Below, piece by piece: positions 33,682 to 42,314 of a stretch of 64,000 nt of DNA. The DNA is from Oceanococcus sp964629015 (GTDB taxonomy: Bacteria > Pseudomonadota > Gammaproteobacteria > Nevskiales > Oceanococcaceae). How positions within the stretch are numbered: position 1 is the first letter of the stretch; every line of letters starts with the position of its first letter. A model generated the notes under the pieces. It saw only the letters and a program-made list of their open reading frames with translations, was not told the DNA's origin and searched no databases. The stretch lies in the NCBI GenBank assembly GCA_964629015.1, contig CAZVMN010000002.1:310001-374000 (forward strand). Reading direction: 5' to 3'. The position numbers were made by a program, and so were the translations under genes.

Positions 33682-34263
33682 GTGCAAACCATGCTCCAGC
33701 GCGAAGCTTACGGCCCTCAAGGCCACCCCGACTATCACCTTTCGTTGCGCGAACTCAGTGCGATCCTACCCACCCTGCCCGCAGATGACCGCGATCAGGG
33801 CTGGATCAGTTTGATCGTTCGCCGTTTACCAGACGGGCGACGTGAAAAGCCCCAACGCGCGGAGCTGAGCGTGGAATTCGGTCTCACCGGAGATGGCTGG
33901 TACCGGCGGCCACCACGAGACCCTGAAGCGCAACTCGCTGTAATCCGTCGTCAGGTTGCCGAACTGATCGCCAACGGCCAGGACCTGGAATTGTTCGGTG
34001 ACAACCTGTTCGTCGATCTGGATATCAGCGCCGCCAACCTTCCGCTGGGCACCCGCCTGCGCGTCGGCGAAGCCTTGGTTGAGGTGACCGCCAAGCCTCA
34101 CAACGGCTGCGCAAAATTCCATGAACGCTTTGGCGCGGACGCCCTGCGTTTCGTCAACCAGTCGATCACGCGGGATCAGAATTTGCGTGGTATCTACTGG
34201 AAGGTTATCGAATCCGGCGAAATCTGGATTGGCGCACCGATTCAGGTGGTTGCGCGCTCTTAA
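33682..34263 (+). CDS. MOSC-domain protein
   Basis: This 193-residue protein carries a MOSC (molybdenum cofactor sulfurase C-terminal) domain. The signature stretch is LFGDNLFVDLDIS, then LPLGTRLRVGEALVEVTAKPH and NGCAKFHERFG, where the Cys is the conserved sulfur-handling residue. Such stand-alone proteins, like YiiM and YuaD, deal with Moco- or sulfur-dependent detoxification. The start is GTG 33682, with ATG 33691 as an alternative. It follows the small membrane protein by 7 bases and probably shares its transcript. Confidence 0.82.
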   Translation: MQTMLQREAYGPQGHPDYHLSLRELSAILPTLPADDRDQGWISLIVRRLPDGRREKPQRAELSVEFGLTGDGWYRRPPRDPEAQLAVIRRQVAELIANGQDLELFGDNLFVDLDISAANLPLGTRLRVGEALVEVTAKPHNGCAKFHERFGADALRFVNQSITRDQNLRGIYWKVIESGEIWIGAPIQVVARS

Positions 34264-34410
34264 GCCCCCAACGTCGCCGTCAACCATGATCAAAGCGAGA
34301 CAGCCATCACAACTGCAAGCGGTGATTTACCCGCCTATAAGCAAATAAGCTGCGAAAAATTACTCGCTGGTCTACACTTTAGTCGTATAACTACCATGAC
34401 TTTGGGCGGA

Positions 34411-34431
34411 AAGAACACACGTTCTTAGAAC
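34411..34431. promoter_or_regulatory. Overlapping inverted repeats upstream of a lipoprotein gene
   Basis: AAGAAC-ACAC-GTTCTT (34411-34426) overlaps GTTCT-T-AGAAC (34421-34431). Both are perfect. They lie 30-50 bases before the lipoprotein start and may form an operator or an mRNA structure. Confidence 0.3.
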
Positions 34432-34460
34432 TCACACGACACCTCTATAAGGACATACTC

Positions 34461-35342
34461 ATGCGCGAATCCAAAAAATTACGGAATGCTCTGCTGATGG
34501 CGCTTGCCGCAGCCGCGATTGCCGGTTGTCAGGCAAATGGCGGCGGTACTGGCGGCGCGGGCTCCGGCGGTGTGCCGACCGAAGACAACGGCGACGATGG
34601 CATTCCCGGCACCGCAGACGACAATGACGGCTTCGGCCCCAATGACGGCAGCGTTGCAACCTCCATCTTCGTCGACAGCGATGACGACGGTGAAGCCGAT
34701 GAGCTGATTCAGGAAGGCAAAGGCTTTGTCTGCACCGGCACCACTGCCGGCGCAACCACGGAAGTGGGCGCCAACGGTGTGGTCGGCGGCTTGGTCGGTG
34801 GCCTGCTGGGCGGTTTAGGTGGTGATTCCCTCACCGCGCTGACCAACAGCGTAACCAGTGCCAGCGACGCCGTTGACGGTAAGCTGGGCACGGCGGCGGT
34901 GTTCACCACCACCCTGGGCGGCTTGGCCGGCGCACTGGATTCAGTCGAGCTCAATGCTCTCCTGCCGGGCGCGCAAAACGGTTTTGCCGTATACGCCCTG
35001 ACCTTCCCCGAAGGCACAGTGGATCTGAGCCTGCTTGATCAGATTGCAATCACGACCTACCTCGATGATGAGGAGCAGGAAACCGTGCTTCTGAGTAGCG
35101 TTGCGCTCGATCTGCTCGGCTTCAACTTGTCGGCCAACGAGCCGGTCTACTTCGGTCTGCAGTCAACCAAGCCGTTTGATCGCGTTGCGCTGAGCATTGC
35201 ATCGCAGCTGCTGTCGGCCAACGTGGGCGCGCAGATGTATGCTCATGAGCTGTGCCTGGGCGGCACTTTCTTCGATCCGCCCAATGCAACTCCGGAACCA
35301 ACCCCAGAGCCGACTCCGGAGCCGACCGCGACTCCAGCCTGA
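34461..35342 (+). CDS. Lipoprotein of unknown function with Pro-Glu-Pro-Thr tail
   Basis: This 293-residue protein has a signal sequence with lipobox IAGC (Cys23) and AAGGA before the ATG. A Gly-rich linker leads to an acidic stretch with Asp/Asn runs (DNGDDGIPGTADDNDG) resembling calcium-binding repeats. A globular part with two Cys residues (FVCTGTT and HELCLGG) follows, then a C-terminal repeat of PEPT units ending ATPA, like a wall- or surface-spanning linker. No family is recognised. A strong terminator follows, so it is monocistronic. Confidence 0.75.
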   Translation: MRESKKLRNALLMALAAAAIAGCQANGGGTGGAGSGGVPTEDNGDDGIPGTADDNDGFGPNDGSVATSIFVDSDDDGEADELIQEGKGFVCTGTTAGATTEVGANGVVGGLVGGLLGGLGGDSLTALTNSVTSASDAVDGKLGTAAVFTTTLGGLAGALDSVELNALLPGAQNGFAVYALTFPEGTVDLSLLDQIAITTYLDDEEQETVLLSSVALDLLGFNLSANEPVYFGLQSTKPFDRVALSIASQLLSANVGAQMYAHELCLGGTFFDPPNATPEPTPEPTPEPTATPA

Positions 35343-35362
35343 TCTGACAGGCGTATGAACCC

Positions 35363-35396
35363 AGCCGATGCCGGCATAGCCGGCATCGGCTTTTTT
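35363..35396 (+). terminator. Rho-independent terminator
   Basis: Perfect 13-base arms AGCCGATGCCGGC (35363-35375) and GCCGGCATCGGCT (35379-35391) around ATA are followed by T residues to 35396. It ends the lipoprotein transcript and lies just before the convergent desaturase-family gene stop. Confidence 0.95.
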
Positions 35397-35407
35397 GTAC
35401 CTGGGAT

Positions 35408-36205
35408 TTATCGGCGCCGGAACAACGGATAGAAAATCAATACGTACCAAGGATCCGGTCCATTCTCCTGAGGCATACCGAAGCGTGGCGGATAGCGCCG
35501 CGTGATGCGCGCACTGCCGAACAACACGTCCCAGAAAAACAGCAGATTGCCGTAGTTGCCGTTGTAATGACCGATGCCATCATCAGCACTGTAGGCGTGG
35601 TGGGCAAAATGCGTGGCCGGCGTTGACACCGTCCGCTCCAGCACCCAAGCCAGCGGATGCAGCGCACGGTAGCGATACAAAGGTGCATCCCAACGCAATT
35701 CGCTGTGTGCCCCCATGGTCACGATGAGCTTGACCAGGTAGTACCAGAAATAGACCTCGCCGAAACCGAGATAGACCAAGATGCCGGCCAACCACAAATT
35801 GGGCAGCAGCAGATCGTAGAAGAAGCCATTACGCCAAATGATACGCACCCCCATATACGGCGGGGTGTGGTGAAACTTGTGGAGAGGCCACAGCCAGGTA
35901 AAGGTGTGGCAAGAGCGGTGCCACCAGTACTGCACCATGTCATCGAAGATCAGGAACGCCACCAGCTGCCAGTACCACGGCACGGCCGACCAAGCGCCAG
36001 CGGCGCCCGGTAACAGCCAGCTTTCGATCGCGGCTGAGCCATACACGATAAGCGGCCCAACCAGCAGCGTGGCTTGGGAAAATGCAGCAACGTCCAGCCA
36101 TCCTTCGCGTCGACTGACCTCGCGCCAAGGAAAGCGGCGCAGGAGCAACTCCAGCACGATGAATCCGGCAAGCACTGCCGCGATGACGGGAATTTGAACA
36201 TTCAT
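35408..36205 (-). CDS. Sterol desaturase / fatty acid hydroxylase superfamily membrane enzyme (second)
   Basis: This 265-residue membrane protein has the di-iron histidine set HRSCH (96-100), HKFHH (109-113), His167 and HFAHH (199-203), and a C-terminal GIGHYNGNYGN segment. It differs clearly from the first family member at 0.8-1.4 kb, having a longer spacer and a different C-terminus. The family hydroxylates or desaturates sterols, carotenoids, fatty acids or alkyl chains. Its start overlaps the stop of a TonB-dependent receptor gene by ATGA. It is therefore co-expressed with a receptor, and the enzyme may act on the imported molecule. Confidence 0.9.
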   Translation of the reverse strand: MNVQIPVIAAVLAGFIVLELLLRRFPWREVSRREGWLDVAAFSQATLLVGPLIVYGSAAIESWLLPGAAGAWSAVPWYWQLVAFLIFDDMVQYWWHRSCHTFTWLWPLHKFHHTPPYMGVRIIWRNGFFYDLLLPNLWLAGILVYLGFGEVYFWYYLVKLIVTMGAHSELRWDAPLYRYRALHPLAWVLERTVSTPATHFAHHAYSADDGIGHYNGNYGNLLFFWDVLFGSARITRRYPPRFGMPQENGPDPWYVLIFYPLFRRR

Positions 36206-38706
36206 TGCAGCAACAGCCTGACGGTCAAACCGTAGGTCAGCGGATCTGCCGGCACGGCGCCATAATCGCCGACGCCATACAGCGGGTAGACCGCGGCAAT
36301 GTAATCCTTATCCAGCAGATTGCGCGCCCACACAGAGACATCCCAGGCCCGATCGGCGGAACGCAAGCCGAGGCGCAAATTGACCACGTCATATTCGTCG
36401 ATATAGCTGGCCCTACCATGCTCCACGGTGCCCCAATAGCCGCTGCGATACATGTAATCGAGCCCAAGGTAGCCATCAAAGCCCCGCTCAAAGTCATAAC
36501 GATACTGACCACCCAAAACCACGCTCCAGCGCGGTGCGTTGTACAGATCCTCGCCAGACAAATCTTTGTCATTCTCGCGGGTGTCTTCGTTGGGCGCATT
36601 GGGGAACTGTGTGGTGACCGCGCGGCTGTAAGCGACGCCGCCACGCATCACAAGGCCAGGCGCCAGATAGCCATAGCCTTCCAACTCGGCGCCACGCAAA
36701 CGAACTCGCCCGACATTGAGCAGGTTGATCTGGCGCGGATTCGGCAGCAATGTCGGCTCATTGTCGAAGGTCAGCGCTTGGTAGTCTTTGATATCGGTGT
36801 GATAGGCGGTCAATGACAACGAAGCCAGCCTGTTGAACAGATAAGACTTTATGCCCAGCTCGAACGATGTGGCTTGCTCCGGGCGGAAGGTCGGGTCCAC
36901 TGACTCCCCGGTAAACCCCAGATTGATACCCCCACCCTTATAGCCGCGCGCCGCTGATGCGAACAACGTGGTATCCGGCAAAGGTTTGTAGGACAGTGAC
37001 ACTTTGCCGGAAAAATCGCCCTCATCGTAATCGGTGGCGCGCTGGTACTCACCACCCGCGATGTCATCCAAAATCCCCGTCCAACCACCTGTGGGCAGCT
37101 GCGTGCCCGCGGCTGTTTCAATGATGTTGATCAGCGGTTCGGCGATCTCCAAAACCGGTTCCGCCAGATTGAGCAAGGGGTCAGGCGCGGCCAGGACAGT
37201 GGCATCCGGGTCACCACCGTAGCGGCTGCGATCCACAAACGAATCTTTGACCTCGTAGGTGTAGCGCAGCCCGACGGACAAATCCCAGCGCTCGGCGAGG
37301 TGCCAGTCGGCCGACGCGAACGCGGCCATGGAATCGGTGGTCTGGAAGTAGTCGGTATCCACGGTGGTGCCATCCAGGGTTTCCGGTGGAATCACCGCGT
37401 ACAACAGAGGCCCGGTGTTGGATTCGGTGGCGAAGGTCAATCCGTTTTCGCGCAGCAAGCCACCAAATACCCACCCGACCATGTCGTCACCGATCACCAC
37501 ACGTTCCAAACCATCCAGACGCTGACGGATGTAGAACAGGCCGACCACGGTATCCAGCGCGTCGAAGCTGGAGCTCAAGCGCAGTTCCTGGCTGAATTGC
37601 TCGTGATCGTTCTCGGTGCTGGTGCTGGCGAGATGCAAGGATGTGGCATCGTCGTTGGTGGGTAGGAAATACCAGCTGCGCCAGGCGCTGATGCTGGTCA
37701 GTTTATGCTTCGCGCTGATGTCCCAGTTGAACTCGGCCGAGGCCGCATGCTGGCGCATATCCGAGCGCGTTGGCGCGTCTGAATCGGTGGTGCGATCAGC
37801 AGGGTTGGTGCCGACGCGGTTGTATTCCATATACGCATCGCGCTGCACCACGGCGTTGCGCACCGGCGCGGTGAGCGGATAGGCGCAGCAATCTTCGTGA
37901 TTGGAGGCGAACTCGGCGATGAAGCGACCGCTGACATCCGGATCGGGTGTCCACAACAGTTGTCCGCGAAAGCCGTGCTTGTCGCGGGCATTGATTCTGC
38001 TGTTGTTGAAGATGTTGTCTATGGTGCCGTCACGTTCGCTCATATAGCCGGTCAATCGCCCGCTCAGCACGCCGTCGATCAGGCTGTCGTTGATCGCCCC
38101 CCGCAATTGGCGATTGCGCAGGTTGCCCATGCCGATCTCGAGCTTGGCTTCGTAGTAATCCACCGGCAAGCGCGTCACGATATTCAAGGCGCCCGCCGTG
38201 GTGTTTTTGCCGAACAAAGTACCCTGAGGGCCGCGCAATACCTCGACCCGCTCTAGATCAATCAGATCGAAAATCGACAGGCCCTGCCGGCCCAGATAGA
38301 CCCCATCGAGAAACAATCCCACACTGCTTTCGATGCCATCGTTGGCTGAGGTCGAGCCCAAGCCGCGGATGGTGTAGCTGGTCAGGCGGGCATTGGGCAT
38401 GGACACCACCATGCCCGGCACGCGCTCCTGGATATCGGTGGCCAGTGTCAGCCCCGCTTCACCCAACGCATCACCGTCCAGCACGGTCATCGACACGGGC
38501 ACATCCAGGCTGCGCTCTTCGCGCCGCCTTGCCGTCACCACCACATCGCCCAGTATCTCTGGATTGCTCGCCAGCGCGGGAGATGAATACGCCTCAAGCA
38601 CGATGACCTCTGCACTGCTGTCATTCGCATCCTGAGCGATCCCCAACGCCGGCACCAGTGCGACGACCCCCACCAGCCACAGGGGCTTTCTCAATGTTCC
38701 CAACAT
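36202..38706 (-). CDS. TonB-dependent receptor
   Basis: This receptor has about 834 residues from ATG 38706, which is preceded by GAGGAG; an in-frame TTG lies 30 bases upstream. After the signal peptide the plug carries EILGDVVVTARRREERSLDVPVSM (TonB box around VVVTA), IQERVPGMVV and IRGLGSTSANDG, followed by LRGPQGTLFGKNTTAGALNI. The barrel ends LTYGLTVRLLLQ. This RREE...DVP/IRG...GPQGTLFG style is the large class of receptors common in steroid-, carbohydrate- and hydrocarbon-using proteobacteria, not a siderophore signature. The overlap with a sterol-desaturase-family gene hints at uptake of a lipidic ligand. It is divergent from pyruvate carboxylase. Confidence 0.9.
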   Translation of the reverse strand: MLGTLRKPLWLVGVVALVPALGIAQDANDSSAEVIVLEAYSSPALASNPEILGDVVVTARRREERSLDVPVSMTVLDGDALGEAGLTLATDIQERVPGMVVSMPNARLTSYTIRGLGSTSANDGIESSVGLFLDGVYLGRQGLSIFDLIDLERVEVLRGPQGTLFGKNTTAGALNIVTRLPVDYYEAKLEIGMGNLRNRQLRGAINDSLIDGVLSGRLTGYMSERDGTIDNIFNNSRINARDKHGFRGQLLWTPDPDVSGRFIAEFASNHEDCCAYPLTAPVRNAVVQRDAYMEYNRVGTNPADRTTDSDAPTRSDMRQHAASAEFNWDISAKHKLTSISAWRSWYFLPTNDDATSLHLASTSTENDHEQFSQELRLSSSFDALDTVVGLFYIRQRLDGLERVVIGDDMVGWVFGGLLRENGLTFATESNTGPLLYAVIPPETLDGTTVDTDYFQTTDSMAAFASADWHLAERWDLSVGLRYTYEVKDSFVDRSRYGGDPDATVLAAPDPLLNLAEPVLEIAEPLINIIETAAGTQLPTGGWTGILDDIAGGEYQRATDYDEGDFSGKVSLSYKPLPDTTLFASAARGYKGGGINLGFTGESVDPTFRPEQATSFELGIKSYLFNRLASLSLTAYHTDIKDYQALTFDNEPTLLPNPRQINLLNVGRVRLRGAELEGYGYLAPGLVMRGGVAYSRAVTTQFPNAPNEDTRENDKDLSGEDLYNAPRWSVVLGGQYRYDFERGFDGYLGLDYMYRSGYWGTVEHGRASYIDEYDVVNLRLGLRSADRAWDVSVWARNLLDKDYIAAVYPLYGVGDYGAVPADPLTYGLTVRLLLQ

Positions 38707-38797
38707 CGACTCCTCTGGCCCGTTTTGTGCTTTCAACTGTTGCAGGCCTTTCCGTCAGGTTATGGTAGGTCATTTGCCAAATCCGGAACCCATCCGC

Positions 38798-41700
38798 ATG
38801 AGTGAACACCAACAGCTCAAGTCGCTACTCGTCGCCAACCGCGGTGAGATCGCCATTCGCGTGATGCGTGGCGCGGCCGAAATGGGCATTCGCACCGTGG
38901 CCATTTACGCCCACGAAGACCGCTTTTCGCTGCATCGTTTCAAGGCGGACGAAAGCTATCCGGTGGGTGCCGGTGCCAAGCCAATTGCGGCCTATTTGGA
39001 CATTCCGGACATCATTCGGATTGCCCGCGATGCCGGCGTTGATGCCATTCACCCCGGCTACGGTTTTCTCTCGGAGAACCCGGATTTTGCGGAGGCCTGC
39101 GCCGCCGCCGGGATTCGGTTTATCGGCCCCAGCCCACAGGTCCTGCGCACCCTGGGCGACAAGGTCTCGGCACGCAACGCCGCAGAAGCCGCGGACGTTC
39201 CCGTGCTGCCTGCGAGCAAAGCGCTGCCCGACGACATCGATGCCTGCAAAGCAATCTTGGCCGAGATCGGTTATCCGATCATGCTCAAAGCCAGCTGGGG
39301 CGGCGGCGGGCGCGGCATGCGCGTGATCGAAAGCGAAGCGGAACTGGAAGCGCAGCTGACCTCGGCGCGCAGCGAATCCAAAGCCGCTTTCGGCAACGAC
39401 GAGACTTATGCGGAAAAACTTATCCGCAACGCGCGTCACGTCGAAGTGCAGGTGCTGGGTGATCAGCACGGTCAGCTGGTGCATCTGTTCGAACGCGACT
39501 GCTCCGTGCAGCGTCGCCACCAGAAAGTGGTTGAACGCGCGCCGGCGCCCTATTTTGATGATCAGCAGCGCACCGACTTGTGCGAAACCGCGCTGCGTCT
39601 GTGCCGCAGCGTGGGCTACTCGCACGCCGGCACGGTGGAGTTTCTGCTCGACGCCGACACCGGCGCGTACTACTTCATTGAGGTCAATCCGCGCATCCAA
39701 GTCGAACACACGGTGACCGAGGAAGTCACCGGTGTGGATATCGTCAAAGCGCAGATCAAAGTGGCCAGTGGCCAGCGCATCGGTGAACCTGGCCTGCCGA
39801 CGCAAGACCAAATCCGCCTGGATGGTCATGCCCTGCAATGCCGCGTCACCACCGAGGACCCGGAAAACGGTTTCACGCCGGACCACGGTCGTTTGATCGC
39901 ATACCGCAGCCCCAACGGCTTCGGCATCCGCCTGGATGGCGGCACCTCCTACTCCGGCGCTGTCATCACACCGTTTTACGACTCCATGCTGGTCAAGGTC
40001 ACGGCCTGGGCGCCTACCCAGGAGGAAGCCATAGCGCGCATGGACCGCTGCCTGCGCGAATTCCGTATTCGCGGTTTGGCCACCAACCTGCAGTTCCTGG
40101 AAAACGTCATCGGTCATCCCAAGTTTGCCGATGCGAGTTACACCACGCGCTTCATCGATTCGACCCCGGAATTGTTCCAGTTCACCCCGCGACGCGACCG
40201 TGCGACCAAATTGCTGCGATTTATCGGCGATGTGGTGGTCAACGGCAGTCCGGAGATGAAGGATCGCGAACCACCAAAGCGTCCTCTTCCGGCACCCCGC
40301 CTACCACAACTTGATAACGCGTCAGCGGTGCCCACCGGAACGCGCGATGTCCTCAAGCAACTCGGACCAGAGGGCTTTGCCCGCTGGATCAAAGAACAGC
40401 CGCGCGCGCTGCTCACCGACACAACCCTGCGCGATGCGCATCAAAGCCTGTTCGCTACGCGCATGCGCAGCCGCGACATGCTCGCCATCGCACCGCATTA
40501 CGCGCGTTTGATGCCCAATCTGTTTTCCCTGGAATGCTGGGGCGGCGCGACCTTTGACGTGTCCATGCGTTTTCTTAAGGAAGACCCGTGGGAACGCTTG
40601 ACACGCCTGCGCGAGGAAATTCCCAACATCCCGTTCCAGATGCTGCTGCGCTCGGCCAATGCGGTGGGTTACACCAACTATGCCGACAATGTGGTGCAGT
40701 ATTTCATCCGCCAAGCTGCGGAAAACGGCATCGACATCTTCCGCATCTTCGATTGCCTGAACAATGTCGACGACATGCGACTGGCCATCGATGCGGTGCG
40801 CGATGCCGGCGGCGTGGCCGAAGCGGCGATCTGCTACACCGGCGATCTGTTCGATCCGTCACGACCCAAATACAACCTGGATTATTACCTCAAGCTGGCC
40901 CACACCCTGCAAGACGCGGGTGCCCATGTGCTGGGAATTAAGGACATGGCCGGGGTGTGCCGCCCACGCGCAGCGCATGCACTGGTCACCGCGCTGAAGC
41001 AGGAAATTGATCTGCCCATCCATTTCCACACCCATGACACCAGTGGCATCGCTGCCGCCAGCGTGCTCGCTGCGGTCGATGCCGGTTGCGACGCGGTAGA
41101 CGGTGCTTTGGACGCCATGTCCGGCCTGACGTCCCAACCCAACCTGGGCAGCATCGCCGCAGCGTTGGCCCATACGGACAAAGCACCGGACATGGATCTG
41201 ACTGCCATGCGCCAGTTGTCCGACTATTGGGAGGACGTGCGACGCTACTACAGCCCATTCGAAAGCGACATCCGCAGTGGCACCGCAGACGTCTATCAAC
41301 ACGAAATGCCCGGCGGCCAGTACACCAATCTGCGCGAGCAAGCCCGCGCCATGGGTTTGGGACCACGCTGGCCGGAAGTATCGCGCGCCTATGCCACCGT
41401 CAATCGTCTGTTTGGTGACATCGTCAAAGTCACCCCTTCGTCCAAAGTGGTCGGCGATCTGGCCTTATCCATGGTTGCCAATAACTGGAGCGAGCAGGAC
41501 ATTCTCGATCCCGATCGCGACATCGACTTCCCGGAATCGGTGATTTCTCTGTTCCGCGGTGAATTGGGGACACCGCCGGACGGTTGGCCAGCCGCTTTGC
41601 AAGCCAAAGTGCTCAAAGGCAGCCAAGCGATCGACGGACGCCCGGGCGCGCACATGCCCGCGGTTGACCTGAACGCTGCGCGCACCGATCTGGGTAAGCG

Positions 41701-42247
41701 ACTGGAGCGCGACATCAGTGACACAGACCTCGCCTCCTGGCTGATGTACCCCAAGGTGTTCGAAGACTTCGTCAAACACCGCAAGTTGTATGGCGATGTC
41801 AGCACTCTGCCCACAGAAACCTTCTTCTACGGCTTGGATGAAAACGAAGAGATCAGCGTCGATATTGCCAAAGGCAAACGCCTGATCATCCGTCTACAAA
41901 GCTCAGCCTTCCACGAAGAAGACGGGGTCACCCGCTTGTTCTACGAACTCAATGGCCAATCACGTGTCATCCGCGTCGAAAACCAGCATGCCGAACGCAA
42001 GGTGGGCAAGGCCAAAGCCGATCCCAACAACGATACCGAAGTCGGCGCGCCCATGGCCGGCATGGTCGTACGCGTGGCCGTCAAGAACGGCGATGCCGTG
42101 CGCAAAGGCGAGCCGCTGATCACCCTGGAAGCCATGAAAATGGAGACCGCGATTGCCGCTCCGCGTGATGGCGTTGTCTCCGACATTACCGTCACTGCCG
42201 GCAACAGCGTGGACATGCACGATCTGCTTCTGCGCCTGAATGATTAA
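38798..42247 (+). CDS. pyc: Pyruvate carboxylase
   Basis: This 1149-residue single-chain biotin enzyme is of standard length. The ATP-grasp biotin carboxylase domain holds LVANRGEIAIRV, IHPGYGFLSEN and KASWGGGGRGMRV. The carboxyltransferase (HMGL-like) domain has TDTTLRDAHQSL, FRIFDCLNN and KDMAGVCRPR. The C-terminal biotinyl domain has EAMKMET with the biotin-accepting Lys1114. It makes oxaloacetate from pyruvate, bicarbonate and ATP to refill the TCA cycle. ATG 38798 (MSEHQQ) is preferred to the upstream ATG 38762. It is divergent from the TonB receptor with 91 bases between the starts. Confidence 0.97.
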   Translation: MSEHQQLKSLLVANRGEIAIRVMRGAAEMGIRTVAIYAHEDRFSLHRFKADESYPVGAGAKPIAAYLDIPDIIRIARDAGVDAIHPGYGFLSENPDFAEACAAAGIRFIGPSPQVLRTLGDKVSARNAAEAADVPVLPASKALPDDIDACKAILAEIGYPIMLKASWGGGGRGMRVIESEAELEAQLTSARSESKAAFGNDETYAEKLIRNARHVEVQVLGDQHGQLVHLFERDCSVQRRHQKVVERAPAPYFDDQQRTDLCETALRLCRSVGYSHAGTVEFLLDADTGAYYFIEVNPRIQVEHTVTEEVTGVDIVKAQIKVASGQRIGEPGLPTQDQIRLDGHALQCRVTTEDPENGFTPDHGRLIAYRSPNGFGIRLDGGTSYSGAVITPFYDSMLVKVTAWAPTQEEAIARMDRCLREFRIRGLATNLQFLENVIGHPKFADASYTTRFIDSTPELFQFTPRRDRATKLLRFIGDVVVNGSPEMKDREPPKRPLPAPRLPQLDNASAVPTGTRDVLKQLGPEGFARWIKEQPRALLTDTTLRDAHQSLFATRMRSRDMLAIAPHYARLMPNLFSLECWGGATFDVSMRFLKEDPWERLTRLREEIPNIPFQMLLRSANAVGYTNYADNVVQYFIRQAAENGIDIFRIFDCLNNVDDMRLAIDAVRDAGGVAEAAICYTGDLFDPSRPKYNLDYYLKLAHTLQDAGAHVLGIKDMAGVCRPRAAHALVTALKQEIDLPIHFHTHDTSGIAAASVLAAVDAGCDAVDGALDAMSGLTSQPNLGSIAAALAHTDKAPDMDLTAMRQLSDYWEDVRRYYSPFESDIRSGTADVYQHEMPGGQYTNLREQARAMGLGPRWPEVSRAYATVNRLFGDIVKVTPSSKVVGDLALSMVANNWSEQDILDPDRDIDFPESVISLFRGELGTPPDGWPAALQAKVLKGSQAIDGRPGAHMPAVDLNAARTDLGKRLERDISDTDLASWLMYPKVFEDFVKHRKLYGDVSTLPTETFFYGLDENEEISVDIAKGKRLIIRLQSSAFHEEDGVTRLFYELNGQSRVIRVENQHAERKVGKAKADPNNDTEVGAPMAGMVVRVAVKNGDAVRKGEPLITLEAMKMETAIAAPRDGVVSDITVTAGNSVDMHDLLLRLND

Positions 42248-42314
42248 CCCAAAGGGAACTTTCTGGACGCGAATTGCGTGATAATCCCAGGACCGGGGAG
42301 ATTGTGGGAAACGC

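Noticed and set aside
34411..34426. LexA box of the GAAC-N4-GTTC type.
   Set aside because: Gammaproteobacterial LexA uses a CTGT-N8-ACAG motif, and the gene behind it is a lipoprotein with no SOS link.
38825..40117. A 430-codon open frame on the minus strand.
   Set aside because: It is antisense to the biotin carboxylase domain of pyruvate carboxylase.
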